Positions 7,773 through 16,254 of a DNA stretch of 18,984 nucleotides are shown in pieces. Within the stretch, counting starts at the first letter, position 1. Each line of letters begins with the position of its first letter. The position numbers and the translations under genes are program-made. Under the pieces are notes generated by a model that saw nothing but the letters and a program-made list of their open reading frames with translations, did not search any database and was not told the origin of the DNA. The stretch is from Sulfurivirga caldicuralii (GTDB lineage Bacteria; Pseudomonadota; Gammaproteobacteria; Thiomicrospirales; Thiomicrospiraceae): the NCBI GenBank assembly GCA_015661715.1, contig DQVN01000158.1:1-18984 (forward strand), in the 5' to 3' direction.

Positions 7773-10084
7773 TGGTCTGTTGGCGTATTCAGGTCAAAGG
7801 GGTGGTGCAAGGGGTGGGGTTCCGCCCCTTTGTGTGGCAACAGGCTACGGCGTTAGGTTTGCGCGGGCGTGTGTGGAACGATGGGCAGGGGGTGGTGATT
7901 GAGGCCTGTGGTACGGAGGAGAAACTGCAGGCATTGATCAAGGCGCTGCAGCAAAAAGCCCCTCCGTTGGCGCAGGTGGACGCGGTGAGCTGGCAGCCCA
8001 TGGCGCGTCTAACAGTGGACGACTTTCGCATTGTTGCATCGGCATCCGGGGCCATGACCACCCGGGTGCCGGCGGATGCGGCCACCTGTTCCGCTTGTCT
8101 GGCGGAGGTATTCGATCCCGATAATCGGCGCTATGGCTATGCGTTTACCAACTGCACCCATTGCGGCCCGCGCTATTCCATTATCACCGCCATGCCCTAT
8201 GATCGGGCGCACACCAGCATGGCGCCGTTTACCATGTGTCCTGTCTGTCAGGCGGAGTATGACGACCCCCGTGACCGCCGCTTTCACGCCCAGCCCAACG
8301 CCTGTCCCGTCTGTGGCCCTCATCTGATGTATTACCGTTGGCATGAGGGTCGATGGATGGGAGAGCGGGTGGATAACCTATTTCCGCTGGTAGCGGAAAT
8401 TGCCGCAAGTCTGCAAAGGGGTGCCATCTGGGCCATCAAGGGTCTGGGTGGGTTCCATCTGCTTTGCTCTGCCCATGATGAAGCGGCCGTGGCGCGGCTG
8501 CGTCAGCTCAAGCGCCGTCCTCACAAGCCCTTCGCGTTAATGGCCACGCTGGAAATGGTCCATCAATACGTCCATATCCCTCAAATTGGCCAAAAATGGC
8601 TCGAAAACCCCGCCTCGCCCATTGTATTGCTGCGGCAAAAATCGGCGGCTGAAAAAAAACCGGGGGACCCCTTGGCCGCACTGGTTGCGCCGGGACAGGC
8701 CCAATTGGGCTTTATGCTGCCGCATACGCCCTTGCACCATGCCCTGTTGCAGGCCTTTGCGGGGGTGGTGGTGATGACCAGTTGTAATGGGAGCGGTCAG
8801 CCGCAGTTATATGAAGATGAAGCGGTGCTGAAGACCTTTGGCCCAGAGCTGGCGGGCATTGTGGGACATAACCGCCCTATTGTGCGCCGTCTGGAGGATT
8901 CGGTGGTGCGTATCTGTCCGCTGAGCGGCGAGCAAGCCCAGGTTTTGCGCCTGGCACGGGGGTTGGCGCCGCTGCATGGAAACTGGCCGTCGGATCACCG
9001 CGCCCGTCCACTTAGCGCTACGGGTGCTGACCTGAAAGGGGCCATTGCCCTGGCGCGGACAGAAGATTGGGTATTGTCCCAGTATCTGGGGGATTTGGAA
9101 AATTTGGCCGCCCATGGTGCCTATGAGCAGGCCTGGAGAGATCTGCACCAGCTCTATGCCCATAGGCCTGACAGTATTGTCTGCGACCTGCATCCGGGGT
9201 ATTTCAGCCATGCCTTTGCCCAGCAACAGGGCAAGCCGGTGTGTGAACAGCAGCACCATTGTGCCCATGTGGGCGCGGTGATTGTGGAGCATGGGTTATC
9301 TGTCAAGGATACTTACCTGGGGCTGGTACTGGACGGTCTGGGTTATGGTGAGGCAGGTGGCCTGTGGGGCGGGGAGCTGTTGCGCTGGCGTAAGGGGGCA
9401 TGCCAGCGTCTGAGTCATGCGTTGCCTTTTCGTCTGCTGGGCGGCGCCCGAGCGCAGCGGGAGCCGTGGCGGGTGCTGCTGGCCCTGTTGTGGCAGAGTA
9501 TGGGCGCAGATTGGCAGCAGGTGGATGCCGAGGTGGTGACGCGTTTGCAGCATAAGCCGCTTAAGCTGCTGTATCAGGCCTGGGCGCAGGGGCTGAACGC
9601 GCCGCAGAGCACCAGTGTGGCGCGCTGGTTCGATGCTCTGGCGGCGTTGACGGGCCTGTGGCTGGAGACCATGAGTTTTGAGGGTCAGGCGGCCATGTTG
9701 ACCGAAGCGGCGGTTCAGACGGTGGACTGGCGGACAGTTGAACCGGCGCCGTTTGCGATAACCGATGAGGGATTGTTGGATGCCCGACCGGTGTGGCCTG
9801 ATCTACTGCAGCGTTTGGCGCAGGGTGAGCAGGCGACAGCGCTGTGCGCCCGTTTCTATTTGGGATTAGCACAGACGTTGGTGCACTGGGTGGATCAAAG
9901 TGTGGATGAGACGGTGGCGGGCGTGGTGTTGGGCGGTGGCGTGATGCAAAACCTGACGCTGATCGAGCTGATCCGTCGCCACTGGCCCGATCATTTGCCG
10001 CCGCTTTATTGGCCAGAGCAGGTGCCCGCCAATGATCAGGGCATCGCCGTTGGGCAGTTGCTCGGTTGCGATAAGAGTGGGTAA
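7772..10084 (+). CDS. hypF: HypF, carbamoyltransferase for cyanide ligand synthesis
   Basis: The 770-residue product has the four-part HypF layout. An acylphosphatase-like domain (1-90) has VQGVGFRPF with Arg18 and Asn36. Two zinc-finger units follow: CSAC at 106-109 with CTHC at 128-131, and CPVC at 156-159 with CPVC at 178-181. A YrdC-like domain contains KGLGGFHLLC and KRRPHKPFALM. The C-terminal Kae1-like domain has CDLHPGYFSHAFA, QHHCAHVGA and VVLGGGVMQN. HypF turns carbamoyl phosphate and ATP into carbamoyl-AMP and moves the carbamoyl group to the HypE terminal cysteine. The ATG at 7772 shares one base with the hupV stop (TGATG); an upstream in-frame TTG at 7748 is less likely. It is last in the + strand run and convergent with the next gene. 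The order hupTUV-hypF matches what I recall from Rhodobacter capsulatus. Confidence 0.96.
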   Translation: MVCWRIQVKGVVQGVGFRPFVWQQATALGLRGRVWNDGQGVVIEACGTEEKLQALIKALQQKAPPLAQVDAVSWQPMARLTVDDFRIVASASGAMTTRVPADAATCSACLAEVFDPDNRRYGYAFTNCTHCGPRYSIITAMPYDRAHTSMAPFTMCPVCQAEYDDPRDRRFHAQPNACPVCGPHLMYYRWHEGRWMGERVDNLFPLVAEIAASLQRGAIWAIKGLGGFHLLCSAHDEAAVARLRQLKRRPHKPFALMATLEMVHQYVHIPQIGQKWLENPASPIVLLRQKSAAEKKPGDPLAALVAPGQAQLGFMLPHTPLHHALLQAFAGVVVMTSCNGSGQPQLYEDEAVLKTFGPELAGIVGHNRPIVRRLEDSVVRICPLSGEQAQVLRLARGLAPLHGNWPSDHRARPLSATGADLKGAIALARTEDWVLSQYLGDLENLAAHGAYEQAWRDLHQLYAHRPDSIVCDLHPGYFSHAFAQQQGKPVCEQQHHCAHVGAVIVEHGLSVKDTYLGLVLDGLGYGEAGGLWGGELLRWRKGACQRLSHALPFRLLGGARAQREPWRVLLALLWQSMGADWQQVDAEVVTRLQHKPLKLLYQAWAQGLNAPQSTSVARWFDALAALTGLWLETMSFEGQAAMLTEAAVQTVDWRTVEPAPFAITDEGLLDARPVWPDLLQRLAQGEQATALCARFYLGLAQTLVHWVDQSVDETVAGVVLGGGVMQNLTLIELIRRHWPDHLPPLYWPEQVPANDQGIAVGQLLGCDKSG

Positions 10085-10094
10085 TAAGTGGCTT

Positions 10095-10125
10095 GCCCTG
10101 TAGGAAACAAGCAACGCTGTAGGGC
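10095..10125 (+). terminator. Hairpin downstream of hypF in the convergent gap (possible transcript end)
   Basis: In RNA of the + strand, GCCCTGTAG (10095-10103) pairs with CTGTAGGGC (10117-10125) over nine positions, two of them G-U, with a 13-nt loop. Read as - strand RNA the wobbles become mismatches, so it favours the hypF transcript. No T-tract follows, so it is not a classical intrinsic terminator. A second small inverted repeat, AAAGGC/GCCTTT at 10138-10155, lies over the stop codon of the opposing gene. Together they could end or protect the two converging messages. Confidence 0.3.
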
Positions 10126-10153
10126 TGACACCATTCCAAAGGCGACGTGGCCT

Positions 10154-10801
10154 TTAGAGGTGATCAAGCACCCGTTGGGCCATTTCCTTGGCGCTGGGCA
10201 GGCGAGTATTGTCTGCGCCGGGAAAGAGACGCTGGCGTAGGTCGCTCTGGAAGGGGGGCAGACGTACAATCCGACAGGTCAGATCATCCCGTTCGCTACT
10301 CAGCAGGCGAATGAGCTGTTCCAATCCCGCCTTGGCCACGGCATAGGCGCCATAGTAGGCTTTGGGCTGAGCAATGGCCTCATCGGAGATGGCGATCACC
10401 GCCGCGCCGCTTTTCAGCAGGGGAAGTGTGGCCTGCAGGATATGGAAGTGGGCGTTGAGGTTGATTTGCAGGACTTCATACCACTGCATGGGGTCGAAGT
10501 GAGCCAGGGGGGTGAAGGCGGGGAGGCTGGCCGCATTGAGCACCAGGGTGTCGATTTGTGCATAGTTTTCTTCAAGTGCCTGGGCCAACTGGTTGAATTC
10601 ATTGGCGCCTGCCTGGCGAAAGTCCAGGGGAAACAGGGCGGGTTGGCCCTGTCCGGCTGCCTCAATGGCGTCATAGACTGGCTCCAGCAGGGAGAGGTTG
10701 GCATCGTGCAGCACAATATGCTGATGGGTTTCGGCAAGCTTAAGGCTTAAGGCGTGTCCCAGGGCGCCGCCGGCGCCGGTAATAAAGGCGGTCTGTTTCA
10801 T
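10154..10801 (-). CDS. Short-chain dehydrogenase/reductase in the yciK position
   Basis: The 215-residue SDR begins KQTAFITGAGGALG (Rossmann TGxxxGxG form) and has the catalytic YGAYAVAK (YxxxK). It is shorter than E. coli YciK (252 residues) and departs from the classical SDR pattern: NNAG reads LNAA, and the usual PG turn after strand six reads PPF. Position supports a YciK-like assignment, since I recall ubiG-mupP-SDR in this order in Pseudomonas. The substrate is unknown. The ATG at 10801 overlaps the preceding phosphatase stop by 4 bp (ATGA on the - strand), so translation is probably coupled. The open frame extends further upstream without a motif, so that extension is rejected. Family membership is firm; function is not. 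Confidence 0.85.
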   Translation of the reverse strand: MKQTAFITGAGGALGHALSLKLAETHQHIVLHDANLSLLEPVYDAIEAAGQGQPALFPLDFRQAGANEFNQLAQALEENYAQIDTLVLNAASLPAFTPLAHFDPMQWYEVLQINLNAHFHILQATLPLLKSGAAVIAISDEAIAQPKAYYGAYAVAKAGLEQLIRLLSSERDDLTCRIVRLPPFQSDLRQRLFPGADNTRLPSAKEMAQRVLDHL

Positions 10802-11460
10802 AGCTGCTCCAGGTGTCTGAGAATGTCCACCGGGGTGTGATAAAAGAAGTGAGCCGGCCACTGCATGGGGTCCACCTTTTGCGGCAGGTAACCGTACAAG
10901 GCGGCGCCACTGAGCATGCCGGCGTTGAGGGGGGCTTCGATATCCCGGGGGTGGTCGCCGATGTAGAGGCAGTTTTCTGCGGCTACGCCACACTGCTGCG
11001 CGGCCAAAAGCAGCGGTTGGGCGTGGGGCTTGCGCACGGGTAATGTGTCTCCACACACCACTGTGCGGGGTGGATCAGCAAAGGGAATGTGGTCCAGTAG
11101 TCGATGGGTCAGCCATTCGGGTTTGTTGGTGACAATGCCCCAGGGCAGGCCCTTGTCGGCCAGGGTGCGGATGCTCTGATCCAGGGTGGGAAAGAGGGTG
11201 GTGTGTACGGCAATATGGTCGTGGTATAGCTTGAGAAATCGTTGGCGCAGGCTTTCCAATGCATCAGCGGTGGCATCAGGAAAGCCCAGTTGCACGACGG
11301 CCTTGCCGCCTTGTGAGATGCACTGACGGACCTGCCAGTAGGGGACAGGCGGCAGGCCCTCTTCTGCGCGCAGGGTATTCAGCGCCCAGGAAAAATCATA
11401 GCTGGTGTCCAGCAGGGTACCATCCAGGTCGAACAGCACGCAGGCAATCGTTCGCTTCAT
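10798..11460 (-). CDS. mupP: HAD-superfamily phosphatase, MupP / Gph-like (probable N-acetylmuramic acid 6-phosphate phosphatase)
   Basis: The 220-residue HAD phosphatase shows all four motifs. FDLDGTLLDTS carries nucleophile Asp11 and acid/base Asp13. VTNKP follows at 110-114, then Lys144 in PVRKPHAQPL, and GDHPRDIEA holds the acidic metal-binding pair Asp169/Asp173. A helical cap lies between motifs 1 and 2. The family includes phosphoglycolate phosphatase (Gph) and MupP, which dephosphorylates MurNAc-6-phosphate in peptidoglycan recycling. Position directly after ubiG and before a yciK-like gene is where mupP sits in Pseudomonas (from memory), so MupP is preferred. Sequence motifs alone cannot exclude Gph activity. 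The ATG at 11460 overlaps the ubiG stop (ATGA), which fixes the start; the longer open frame to 11538 lies inside ubiG. Confidence 0.88.
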   Translation of the reverse strand: MKRTIACVLFDLDGTLLDTSYDFSWALNTLRAEEGLPPVPYWQVRQCISQGGKAVVQLGFPDATADALESLRQRFLKLYHDHIAVHTTLFPTLDQSIRTLADKGLPWGIVTNKPEWLTHRLLDHIPFADPPRTVVCGDTLPVRKPHAQPLLLAAQQCGVAAENCLYIGDHPRDIEAPLNAGMLSGAALYGYLPQKVDPMQWPAHFFYHTPVDILRHLEQL

Positions 11461-12149
11461 ATTTTCTGAAAGGCCATGAGATAGTTGATGGACAGATCGT
11501 CGCACAGGCGCGCACTGCGGGTGAGCGGGTTGTAACACAGCCCGCTTTCATCGCGCAGGCTCAGGTTTGCGGCACGGGCCCAGTGATCCAGTTCGTGGGG
11601 TTTGATGAACTGGTCGAATTTGTGGGTGCCGGGGGGAACCAGCCTCAGCAGGTGTTCTGCTGCGGTGATGGCGAGCCAGCGGGCTTTGAAGGTGCGGTTC
11701 AGGGTGGAGAAAAAAGCCCAGCCTCCCGGTTTGAGCGCTTGGGCGGCCGCTTGGACGATACGGGCCGGATCCGGCACATGTTCCAGCATGTCCAGGCAGG
11801 TGATGGCATCAAAAGTCTGTTCGTGTTGGGCGGCAAAGTCTTCTGCCGCCATGACCTGGTAGTCAATGGACAGATTTTGCGCCAAGGCATGCAAGCGGGC
11901 CGTGGTGATGGCTTCCTCCGCCAGGTCAATGCCAGTGACCTGGGCCCCTTGCTGCGCCAGGGCTTCGGCCACCAATCCGCCGCCGCAGCCGATATCCAGA
12001 ATTCGTAGGCCGTCGGGATCGATGTGGCGCGTGACAAACTGGATCCGTGCGGGATTGATATGGTGCAATGTGGCCAGGGGGCCCGCTTCATCCCACCACT
12101 GGTGGGCCTGGGCGTTGAAATGCTCAAGTGTTTGGCTGTCATGGTTCAT
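11457..12149 (-). CDS. ubiG: UbiG, SAM-dependent O-methyltransferase of ubiquinone biosynthesis
   Basis: The 230-residue class I methyltransferase has WWDEAGPLATLHHINP near the N-terminus, the SAM-binding ILDIGCGGGL (50-59), an acidic strand-two end in GIDLAEEA, and LDMLEHVPDP, STLNRT and GTHKFDQFI characteristic of UbiG. It would carry out both O-methylations of the ubiquinone head group at the inner face of the membrane. Two starts are possible: ATG at 12158 (three residues longer) or ATG at 12149. Neither has a Shine-Dalgarno. A perfect TATAAT at 12162-12157 overlaps the first ATG and would place transcription start at about 12150-12149, so the shorter form is preferred. It heads the ubiG-mupP-SDR unit, all with 4-bp overlaps. 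Confidence 0.94.
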   Translation of the reverse strand: MNHDSQTLEHFNAQAHQWWDEAGPLATLHHINPARIQFVTRHIDPDGLRILDIGCGGGLVAEALAQQGAQVTGIDLAEEAITTARLHALAQNLSIDYQVMAAEDFAAQHEQTFDAITCLDMLEHVPDPARIVQAAAQALKPGGWAFFSTLNRTFKARWLAITAAEHLLRLVPPGTHKFDQFIKPHELDHWARAANLSLRDESGLCYNPLTRSARLCDDLSINYLMAFQKI

Positions 12150-12156
12150 AGGGGTC

Positions 12157-12184
12157 ATTATACTGGGCAAAAAAGCCTTGACAC
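12157..12184 (-). promoter_or_regulatory. Predicted ubiG promoter, divergent to and overlapping the tRNA promoter
   Basis: On the - strand, GTGTCA (12184-12179) lies 16 bp before a perfect TATAAT (12162-12157). The expected start point falls within a base or two of the ATG at 12149, predicting a leaderless or nearly leaderless ubiG message. The -35 uses the same base pairs as the -35 of the + strand tRNA promoter. This is read by eye from consensus; no start site is measured. Confidence 0.55.
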
Positions 12185-12205
12185 GCCAGATGGGGGGCTT
12201 ATAAT
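12178..12205 (+). promoter_or_regulatory. Strong sigma70-type promoter of the tRNA-Val/tRNA-Asp operon
   Basis: Consensus TTGACA (12178-12183), a 16-bp spacer and consensus TATAAT (12200-12205) are followed by a G+C-rich discriminator (CGCAGCC). This is typical of stable-RNA promoters under stringent control. The predicted start near 12212 would give about 15 nt of leader before tRNA-Val. The perfect hexamers and the position make this the best-supported promoter in the window. Confidence 0.85.
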
Positions 12206-12226
12206 TCGCAGCCGTTGTCACACCAC

Positions 12227-12302
12227 GGGTGCTTAGCTCAGCTGGGAGAGCATCGCCCTTACAAGGCGAGGGTCGCAGGTTCGATCCCTGCAGCACCCAC
12301 CA
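12227..12302 (+). tRNA. tRNA-Val, anticodon TAC
   Basis: The 76-nt gene folds as a full cloverleaf. The acceptor arm is GGGTGCT/AGCACCC, the D stem GCTC/GAGC, the anticodon stem TCGCC/GGCGA with loop CTTACAA (anticodon TAC at 12260-12262), and the T arm GCAGG-TTCGATC-CCTGC. Discriminator A12299 and an encoded CCA (12300-12302) complete it. It is the first gene after the TTGACA/TATAAT promoter and lies 13 nt before tRNA-Asp, so the two are probably processed from one transcript. Confidence 0.98.
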
Positions 12303-12315
12303 AGTCTGACAAAGC

Positions 12316-12392
12316 GGAGCGGTAGTTCAGTTGGTTAGAATACCGGCCTGTCACGCCGGGGGTCGCGGGTTCGAGTCCCGTCCGCTCCGCCA
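12316..12392 (+). tRNA. tRNA-Asp, anticodon GTC
   Basis: The 77-nt gene forms a cloverleaf with acceptor GGAGCGG/CCGCTCC, anticodon stem CCGGC/GCCGG with loop CTGTCAC (GTC at 12350-12352), T arm GCGGG-TTCGAGT-CCCGT, discriminator G12389 and encoded CCA (12390-12392). It is very close to E. coli tRNA-Asp. A T-rich stretch follows but no terminator hairpin is evident. Confidence 0.98.
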
Positions 12393-12422
12393 TCCTTTGC
12401 TGGTTTCTCTTTTTCATCGTCC

Positions 12423-12437
12423 TGATTGGTTCAATCA
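12423..12437. repeat. Short perfect inverted repeat between tRNA-Asp and gyrA
   Basis: TGATTG-GTT-CAATCA is a 6-bp perfect palindrome with a 3-nt centre, 30 nt after tRNA-Asp and about 60 nt before the gyrA -10. It could be a weak end-of-tRNA hairpin or a binding site for a regulator. It is short enough to occur by chance. Confidence 0.3.
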
Positions 12438-12470
12438 CTGATTCCGTACCGCCTTCAGCCTTAAACCTTC

Positions 12471-12500
12471 CTGCAAGCCTGGCCTGTCAGCGGGTATAAT
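12471..12500 (+). promoter_or_regulatory. Probable gyrA promoter
   Basis: A perfect TATAAT at 12495-12500 lies 37 bp before the gyrA ATG. The best -35 is poor: CTGCAA at 12471-12476 with an 18-bp spacer, three of six matches. A weak -35 with a good -10 is compatible with a supercoiling-sensitive gyrase promoter, but that is inference only. The ribosome site AAAGG (12524-12528) follows. Confidence 0.5.
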
Positions 12501-12537
12501 CTGAGCGTTTTTATGCGTCATTAAAAGGTCAGATTGC

Positions 12538-15099
12538 ATGAGCGAGTTTGCCCGCGAGATTATCCCTGTCTCCCTTGAAGAGGAGATGCAGCAGTCCTAC
12601 CTCAGCTATGCCATGAGCGTCATTATCGGCCGCGCGCTGCCGGATGTGCGCGATGGCCTCAAGCCGGTGCACCGCCGTGTACTCTATGCCATGCATGAAC
12701 TGGGCAACGCCTGGAACCGTCCCTATAAGAAGTCGGCCCGTATTGTGGGGGATGTGATCGGTAAGTACCACCCCCATGGGGATTCTGCGGTCTATGACAC
12801 CATTGTGCGCATGGCGCAGCCGTTTTCCATGCGTTATGTGCTCATTGATGGCCAGGGGAACTTCGGTTCCATCGATGGGGATGCGCCAGCGGCCATGCGT
12901 TATACGGAAATCCGCATGAGCCGCATTGCCCATGAGATGTTGGCGGATATTGAAAAGGAAACGGTGGATTTTATTCCCAACTACGACGGTTCGGAAACCG
13001 AGCCGGTGGTGTTGCCGACGCGCATTCCCAATTTGCTGATCAATGGCTCATCGGGCATTGCGGTGGGCATGGCCACCAATATCCCGCCGCATAATCTGAC
13101 AGAAACCATCCAGGCCTGTGTGGCTTTGCTGGACGATCCCACTCTGTCCGTGCGCGAGCTGACCGATTATCTACCGGGGCCGGATTTTCCCACCGGCGCG
13201 ATTATCAATGGTACCGCGGGTATTCGTCAGGCCTATGAGACCGGACGGGGTCGGGTGGTGATCCGTGCCCGGGCCCATGTGGAGACGGATAAATCCGGTA
13301 AGCAGGCCATTATTGTCACAGAGCTGCCTTATCAGGTGAATAAGGCCAAACTGATCGAGCGTATTGCCGAGCTGGTCAAGGAGAAAAAGATCGAGGGTAT
13401 CAGTGCCTTGCGGGATGAGTCGGACAAGGAGGGCATGCGCATCGTCATTGAACTGCGCAAGGATGCCGTGGCGGAGGTGCTGCTGAATCAGTTGTATAAG
13501 CAGACGGCGCTGCAGAGTGTCTTTGGCATCAATATGGTGGCGCTGATCGACGGCCAACCCAAGCTGCTGAATCTGAAGGAGATTATTCAGGCGTTTCTGC
13601 GTCACCGCCGCGAAGTTATCACCCGCCGCACCATCTATGACCTGCGCAAAGCGCGGGAGAAGGCCCACCTGCTGGAAGGGTTGGCTGTGGCATTGTCGAA
13701 TATCGATCAGATGATCGAGCTGATCAAGTCGGCGCCCACACCGGCGGTGGCCAAGGAACGCATGTTGGCCCGGGACTGGCCGGCGGGCAATGTACTGGCG
13801 CTATTGGAACGGGTGGAGGCGGATGATACCCGCCCGGAATCGCTTCCAGACGGCTATGGATTGATCGATGGAGAAGTCTATCGCCTCTCGCCCCAGCAGG
13901 CGCAGGCTATTTTGGACATGCGCCTGCACCGTTTGACCGGCTTAGAGCAGGAGAAGATCCTGGAAGAGTACAAGGGATTGATCGATAGGATTGGCGAATA
14001 TTTACACATTCTGCGCAGTCCGCAACGCTTGACGGAGGTGGTGCGCGAGGAGTTGCTGGAAATCCAGGAGCAATACGGCGATGCGCGCCGCACTGAAATC
14101 GACCACAACCACCAGGATCTGGAGGACGAGGATCTGATTGCGCAAGAGGCGCGCATTGTGACCCTCTCCCGTGATGGTTACATCAAAACCCAGCCCTTGC
14201 GTGACTACCGCGCTCAGCATCGTGGGGGGCGCGGCAAGGCGGCCACGCAGATGAAGGAGGAAGACGAAGCGGCGACGCTGGTGGTGGCCGACACCCATGA
14301 TTGGCTGCTGTTTTTCTCGAATCGGGGCAAGGTGTATTGGCAGAAAACCTGGCAGTTGCCGCTGGCGGGACGCAATGCCCGCGGTAAACCGATTGTCAAT
14401 GTATTGCCATTGGAAGCGGGGGAGTCGATTACTGCCATCCTGCCGGTCAAGGCGTTTGAACAGAATGCGTATGTGGTCATGGCCACACGCCGTGGCACCA
14501 TCAAACGCGTGGCGCTGGCGGATTTTTCCCGTCCCCGCAGAGGCGGCATTATCGCCATTGAGCTGATGGAGGAAGATGCGCTGGTGGATACGGCCCTGAC
14601 CGATGGCCACAAAGAAGTGATGCTGTTTTCTTCCGGGGGCAAGGCGATCCGCTTTGATGAGGATGAGGTGCGGGTGATGGGGCGTACCGCCCGAGGCGTG
14701 CGTGGCATGAAGCTGCCGGAAGGGCAGCATATTGTCAGCATGGAGATCGTGCATCCGGGTACGCTGATTCTCACAGCTACCGCCAATGGTTATGGTAAAT
14801 GTACGCCGGTGGAAGACTACAGCAAGACCCGTCGCGGCGCGCAAGGGGTGATCTCCATTAAAACCACCGCGCGCAATGGTGAGGTGGTGGCGGCGGTAAC
14901 GGTCACGCCCGAGGACGAAGTGGTGCTGATCACCAATCGAGGCACGCTGGTGCGCACGCCCGTGGCGGAAATTTCTGTTGTCGGCCGCAATACCCAGGGG
15001 GTGAAGCTGATGAACCTGGGGCAGGGCGAGCAGTTGGTGGATGTGGCCAAAGTGGCGGCGGAGGAAGATGAAAATGACGAGGAGAGCAATCATCCATGA
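12538..15099 (+). CDS. gyrA: GyrA, DNA gyrase subunit A
   Basis: The 853-residue type IIA topoisomerase subunit keeps E. coli numbering through its N-terminus. The catalytic tyrosine is Tyr122 in AMRYTE. The quinolone-determining region [11 protein letters not shown] has Ser83 and Asp87, the wild-type, drug-susceptible residues. The breakage-reunion domain (about 30-500) is followed by a C-terminal beta-pinwheel with the GyrA-box QHRGGRG near residue 560, which wraps DNA and distinguishes gyrase from topoisomerase IV ParC. A short acidic tail ends the protein. It pairs with GyrB to introduce negative supercoils. The ATG at 12538 has AAAGG 9 nt upstream. Its stop overlaps the serC start (ATGA, 15096-15099), an unusual coupling of a topoisomerase with amino acid synthesis that I recall from pseudomonads. 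Confidence 0.99.
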   Translation: MSEFAREIIPVSLEEEMQQSYLSYAMSVIIGRALPDVRDGLKPVHRRVLYAMHELGNAWNRPYKKSARIVGDVIGKYHPHGDSAVYDTIVRMAQPFSMRYVLIDGQGNFGSIDGDAPAAMRYTEIRMSRIAHEMLADIEKETVDFIPNYDGSETEPVVLPTRIPNLLINGSSGIAVGMATNIPPHNLTETIQACVALLDDPTLSVRELTDYLPGPDFPTGAIINGTAGIRQAYETGRGRVVIRARAHVETDKSGKQAIIVTELPYQVNKAKLIERIAELVKEKKIEGISALRDESDKEGMRIVIELRKDAVAEVLLNQLYKQTALQSVFGINMVALIDGQPKLLNLKEIIQAFLRHRREVITRRTIYDLRKAREKAHLLEGLAVALSNIDQMIELIKSAPTPAVAKERMLARDWPAGNVLALLERVEADDTRPESLPDGYGLIDGEVYRLSPQQAQAILDMRLHRLTGLEQEKILEEYKGLIDRIGEYLHILRSPQRLTEVVREELLEIQEQYGDARRTEIDHNHQDLEDEDLIAQEARIVTLSRDGYIKTQPLRDYRAQHRGGRGKAATQMKEEDEAATLVVADTHDWLLFFSNRGKVYWQKTWQLPLAGRNARGKPIVNVLPLEAGESITAILPVKAFEQNAYVVMATRRGTIKRVALADFSRPRRGGIIAIELMEEDALVDTALTDGHKEVMLFSSGGKAIRFDEDEVRVMGRTARGVRGMKLPEGQHIVSMEIVHPGTLILTATANGYGKCTPVEDYSKTRRGAQGVISIKTTARNGEVVAAVTVTPEDEVVLITNRGTLVRTPVAEISVVGRNTQGVKLMNLGQGEQLVDVAKVAAEEDENDEESNHP

Positions 15100-16166
15100 G
15101 CAGAGTGTTTAATTTCAGTGCAGGTCCTGCCATGCTGCCGGAGCCGGTGATGCGTCAGGCCCAGGCAGAATTTCTCGATTGGCATGGCACCGGCATGTCG
15201 ATTATGGAAATGAGTCACAGAGGTAAAGAATTTTCCCAGGTGGCGGAGGAATCCGAAGCGGATCTGCGTCAATTGATGGGTATTCCGGATAACTATCGTG
15301 TGCTGTTCCTGCATGGGGGCGCTACCATGCAGTTTTCCGCCATTCCGTTGAACCTGACCCGTCCTGGCGATACGGTGGACTATTTCAATACCGGGGCATG
15401 GTCTAAGAAGGCGTTGAACGAGGCCAAGCGCTATGCCAATGTGAATATTGTGGCGGAGCACACCACAGAAATTCCCGACCCCAGTACCTGGCGGTTGTCC
15501 GACAATGCCAAATATGTGCACTACACGCCAAACGAGACCATCGGCGGGCTGCAGTTTCACACCATTCCCGATGTGGGCGACAAGCCGCTGATTGCGGATA
15601 TGTCCTCCTGTATCCTGTCCGAGCCGATTGATGTGTCCAAGTTCGGCATGATTTACGCCGGTGCGCAGAAAAATATCGGCCCGGCCGGCATCGCCATTGT
15701 CATTGTGCGCGAAGATCTGATTGGCCATGCCCGTGAAGATTGCCCACGTCTGTTGGACTGGAAAGTGCAGGCGGATGCGGGTTCCATGGACAACACGCCG
15801 GCAACTTTTCCCTGGTATATGGCTTCCCTGGTGTTCAAATGGTTGAAAGCGCAGGGCGGGTTGGAGAAGATCGCCGAGATCAACCGGCGTAAGGCCAAGA
15901 AGCTATACGACTATATCGATGCCAGCGACTTTTACCACAACCCGGTGCGGCCCGAGGATCGCTCCATTATGAATGTGCCCTTCACCCTGGCGGATAGCAG
16001 TCTGGATAAAGTATTCCTGCAAGAATCTGATCAGGCCGGATTGAAAAACCTCAAGGGCCACCGTTTGGTGGGCGGTATGCGCGCCTCCATCTACAATGCC
16101 ATGCCGGAGGAAGGTGTGGACGCGTTAATCGAGTTTATGCAGGAATTTGCGCGGAAATATGGATAA
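15096..16166 (+). CDS. serC: SerC, phosphoserine aminotransferase
   Basis: The 356-residue PLP-dependent class V aminotransferase starts [11 protein letters not shown]. It has the SHRGKEF and LHGGATMQF substrate/cofactor segments, and the PLP lysine is Lys192 in [12 protein letters not shown]. It converts 3-phosphohydroxypyruvate and glutamate to phosphoserine, and in many bacteria also acts in pyridoxal phosphate synthesis. GAGGAGAG at 15079-15086 is the ribosome site, and the ATG lies within the gyrA stop. The next gene encodes the preceding step of the serine pathway, so two consecutive enzymes are adjacent. The length is normal (E. coli has 362). Confidence 0.97.
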   Translation: MSRVFNFSAGPAMLPEPVMRQAQAEFLDWHGTGMSIMEMSHRGKEFSQVAEESEADLRQLMGIPDNYRVLFLHGGATMQFSAIPLNLTRPGDTVDYFNTGAWSKKALNEAKRYANVNIVAEHTTEIPDPSTWRLSDNAKYVHYTPNETIGGLQFHTIPDVGDKPLIADMSSCILSEPIDVSKFGMIYAGAQKNIGPAGIAIVIVREDLIGHAREDCPRLLDWKVQADAGSMDNTPATFPWYMASLVFKWLKAQGGLEKIAEINRRKAKKLYDYIDASDFYHNPVRPEDRSIMNVPFTLADSSLDKVFLQESDQAGLKNLKGHRLVGGMRASIYNAMPEEGVDALIEFMQEFARKYG

Positions 16167-16254
16167 GAGCCGGTTTTTCACCGCTTTTCAGGCTTTTTAG
16201 GGTGCGTAGGGGCGTGAGCAATCAAACCATCCAAATTACAGGGGAATCCTTGCC

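Noticed and set aside
10802..11056. N-terminal extension of the SDR open frame upstream of 10801
   Set aside because: It lies inside the mupP gene, and the Rossmann motif begins right after the ATG at 10801, which overlaps the mupP stop.
12227..12392. tRNA-associated integration site
   Set aside because: No integrase, no repeated tRNA 3' end and no foreign-looking genes next to the tRNAs; the flanks are ubiG and gyrA.
12603..12960. Quinolone resistance mutation in gyrA
   Set aside because: Ser83 and Asp87 are both present, as in susceptible E. coli.
14002..15093. 363-codon open frame on the - strand across gyrA
   Set aside because: It is fully antisense to the well-supported gyrA C-terminal domain, shows no recognisable motif and has a His/Arg-rich low-information translation.
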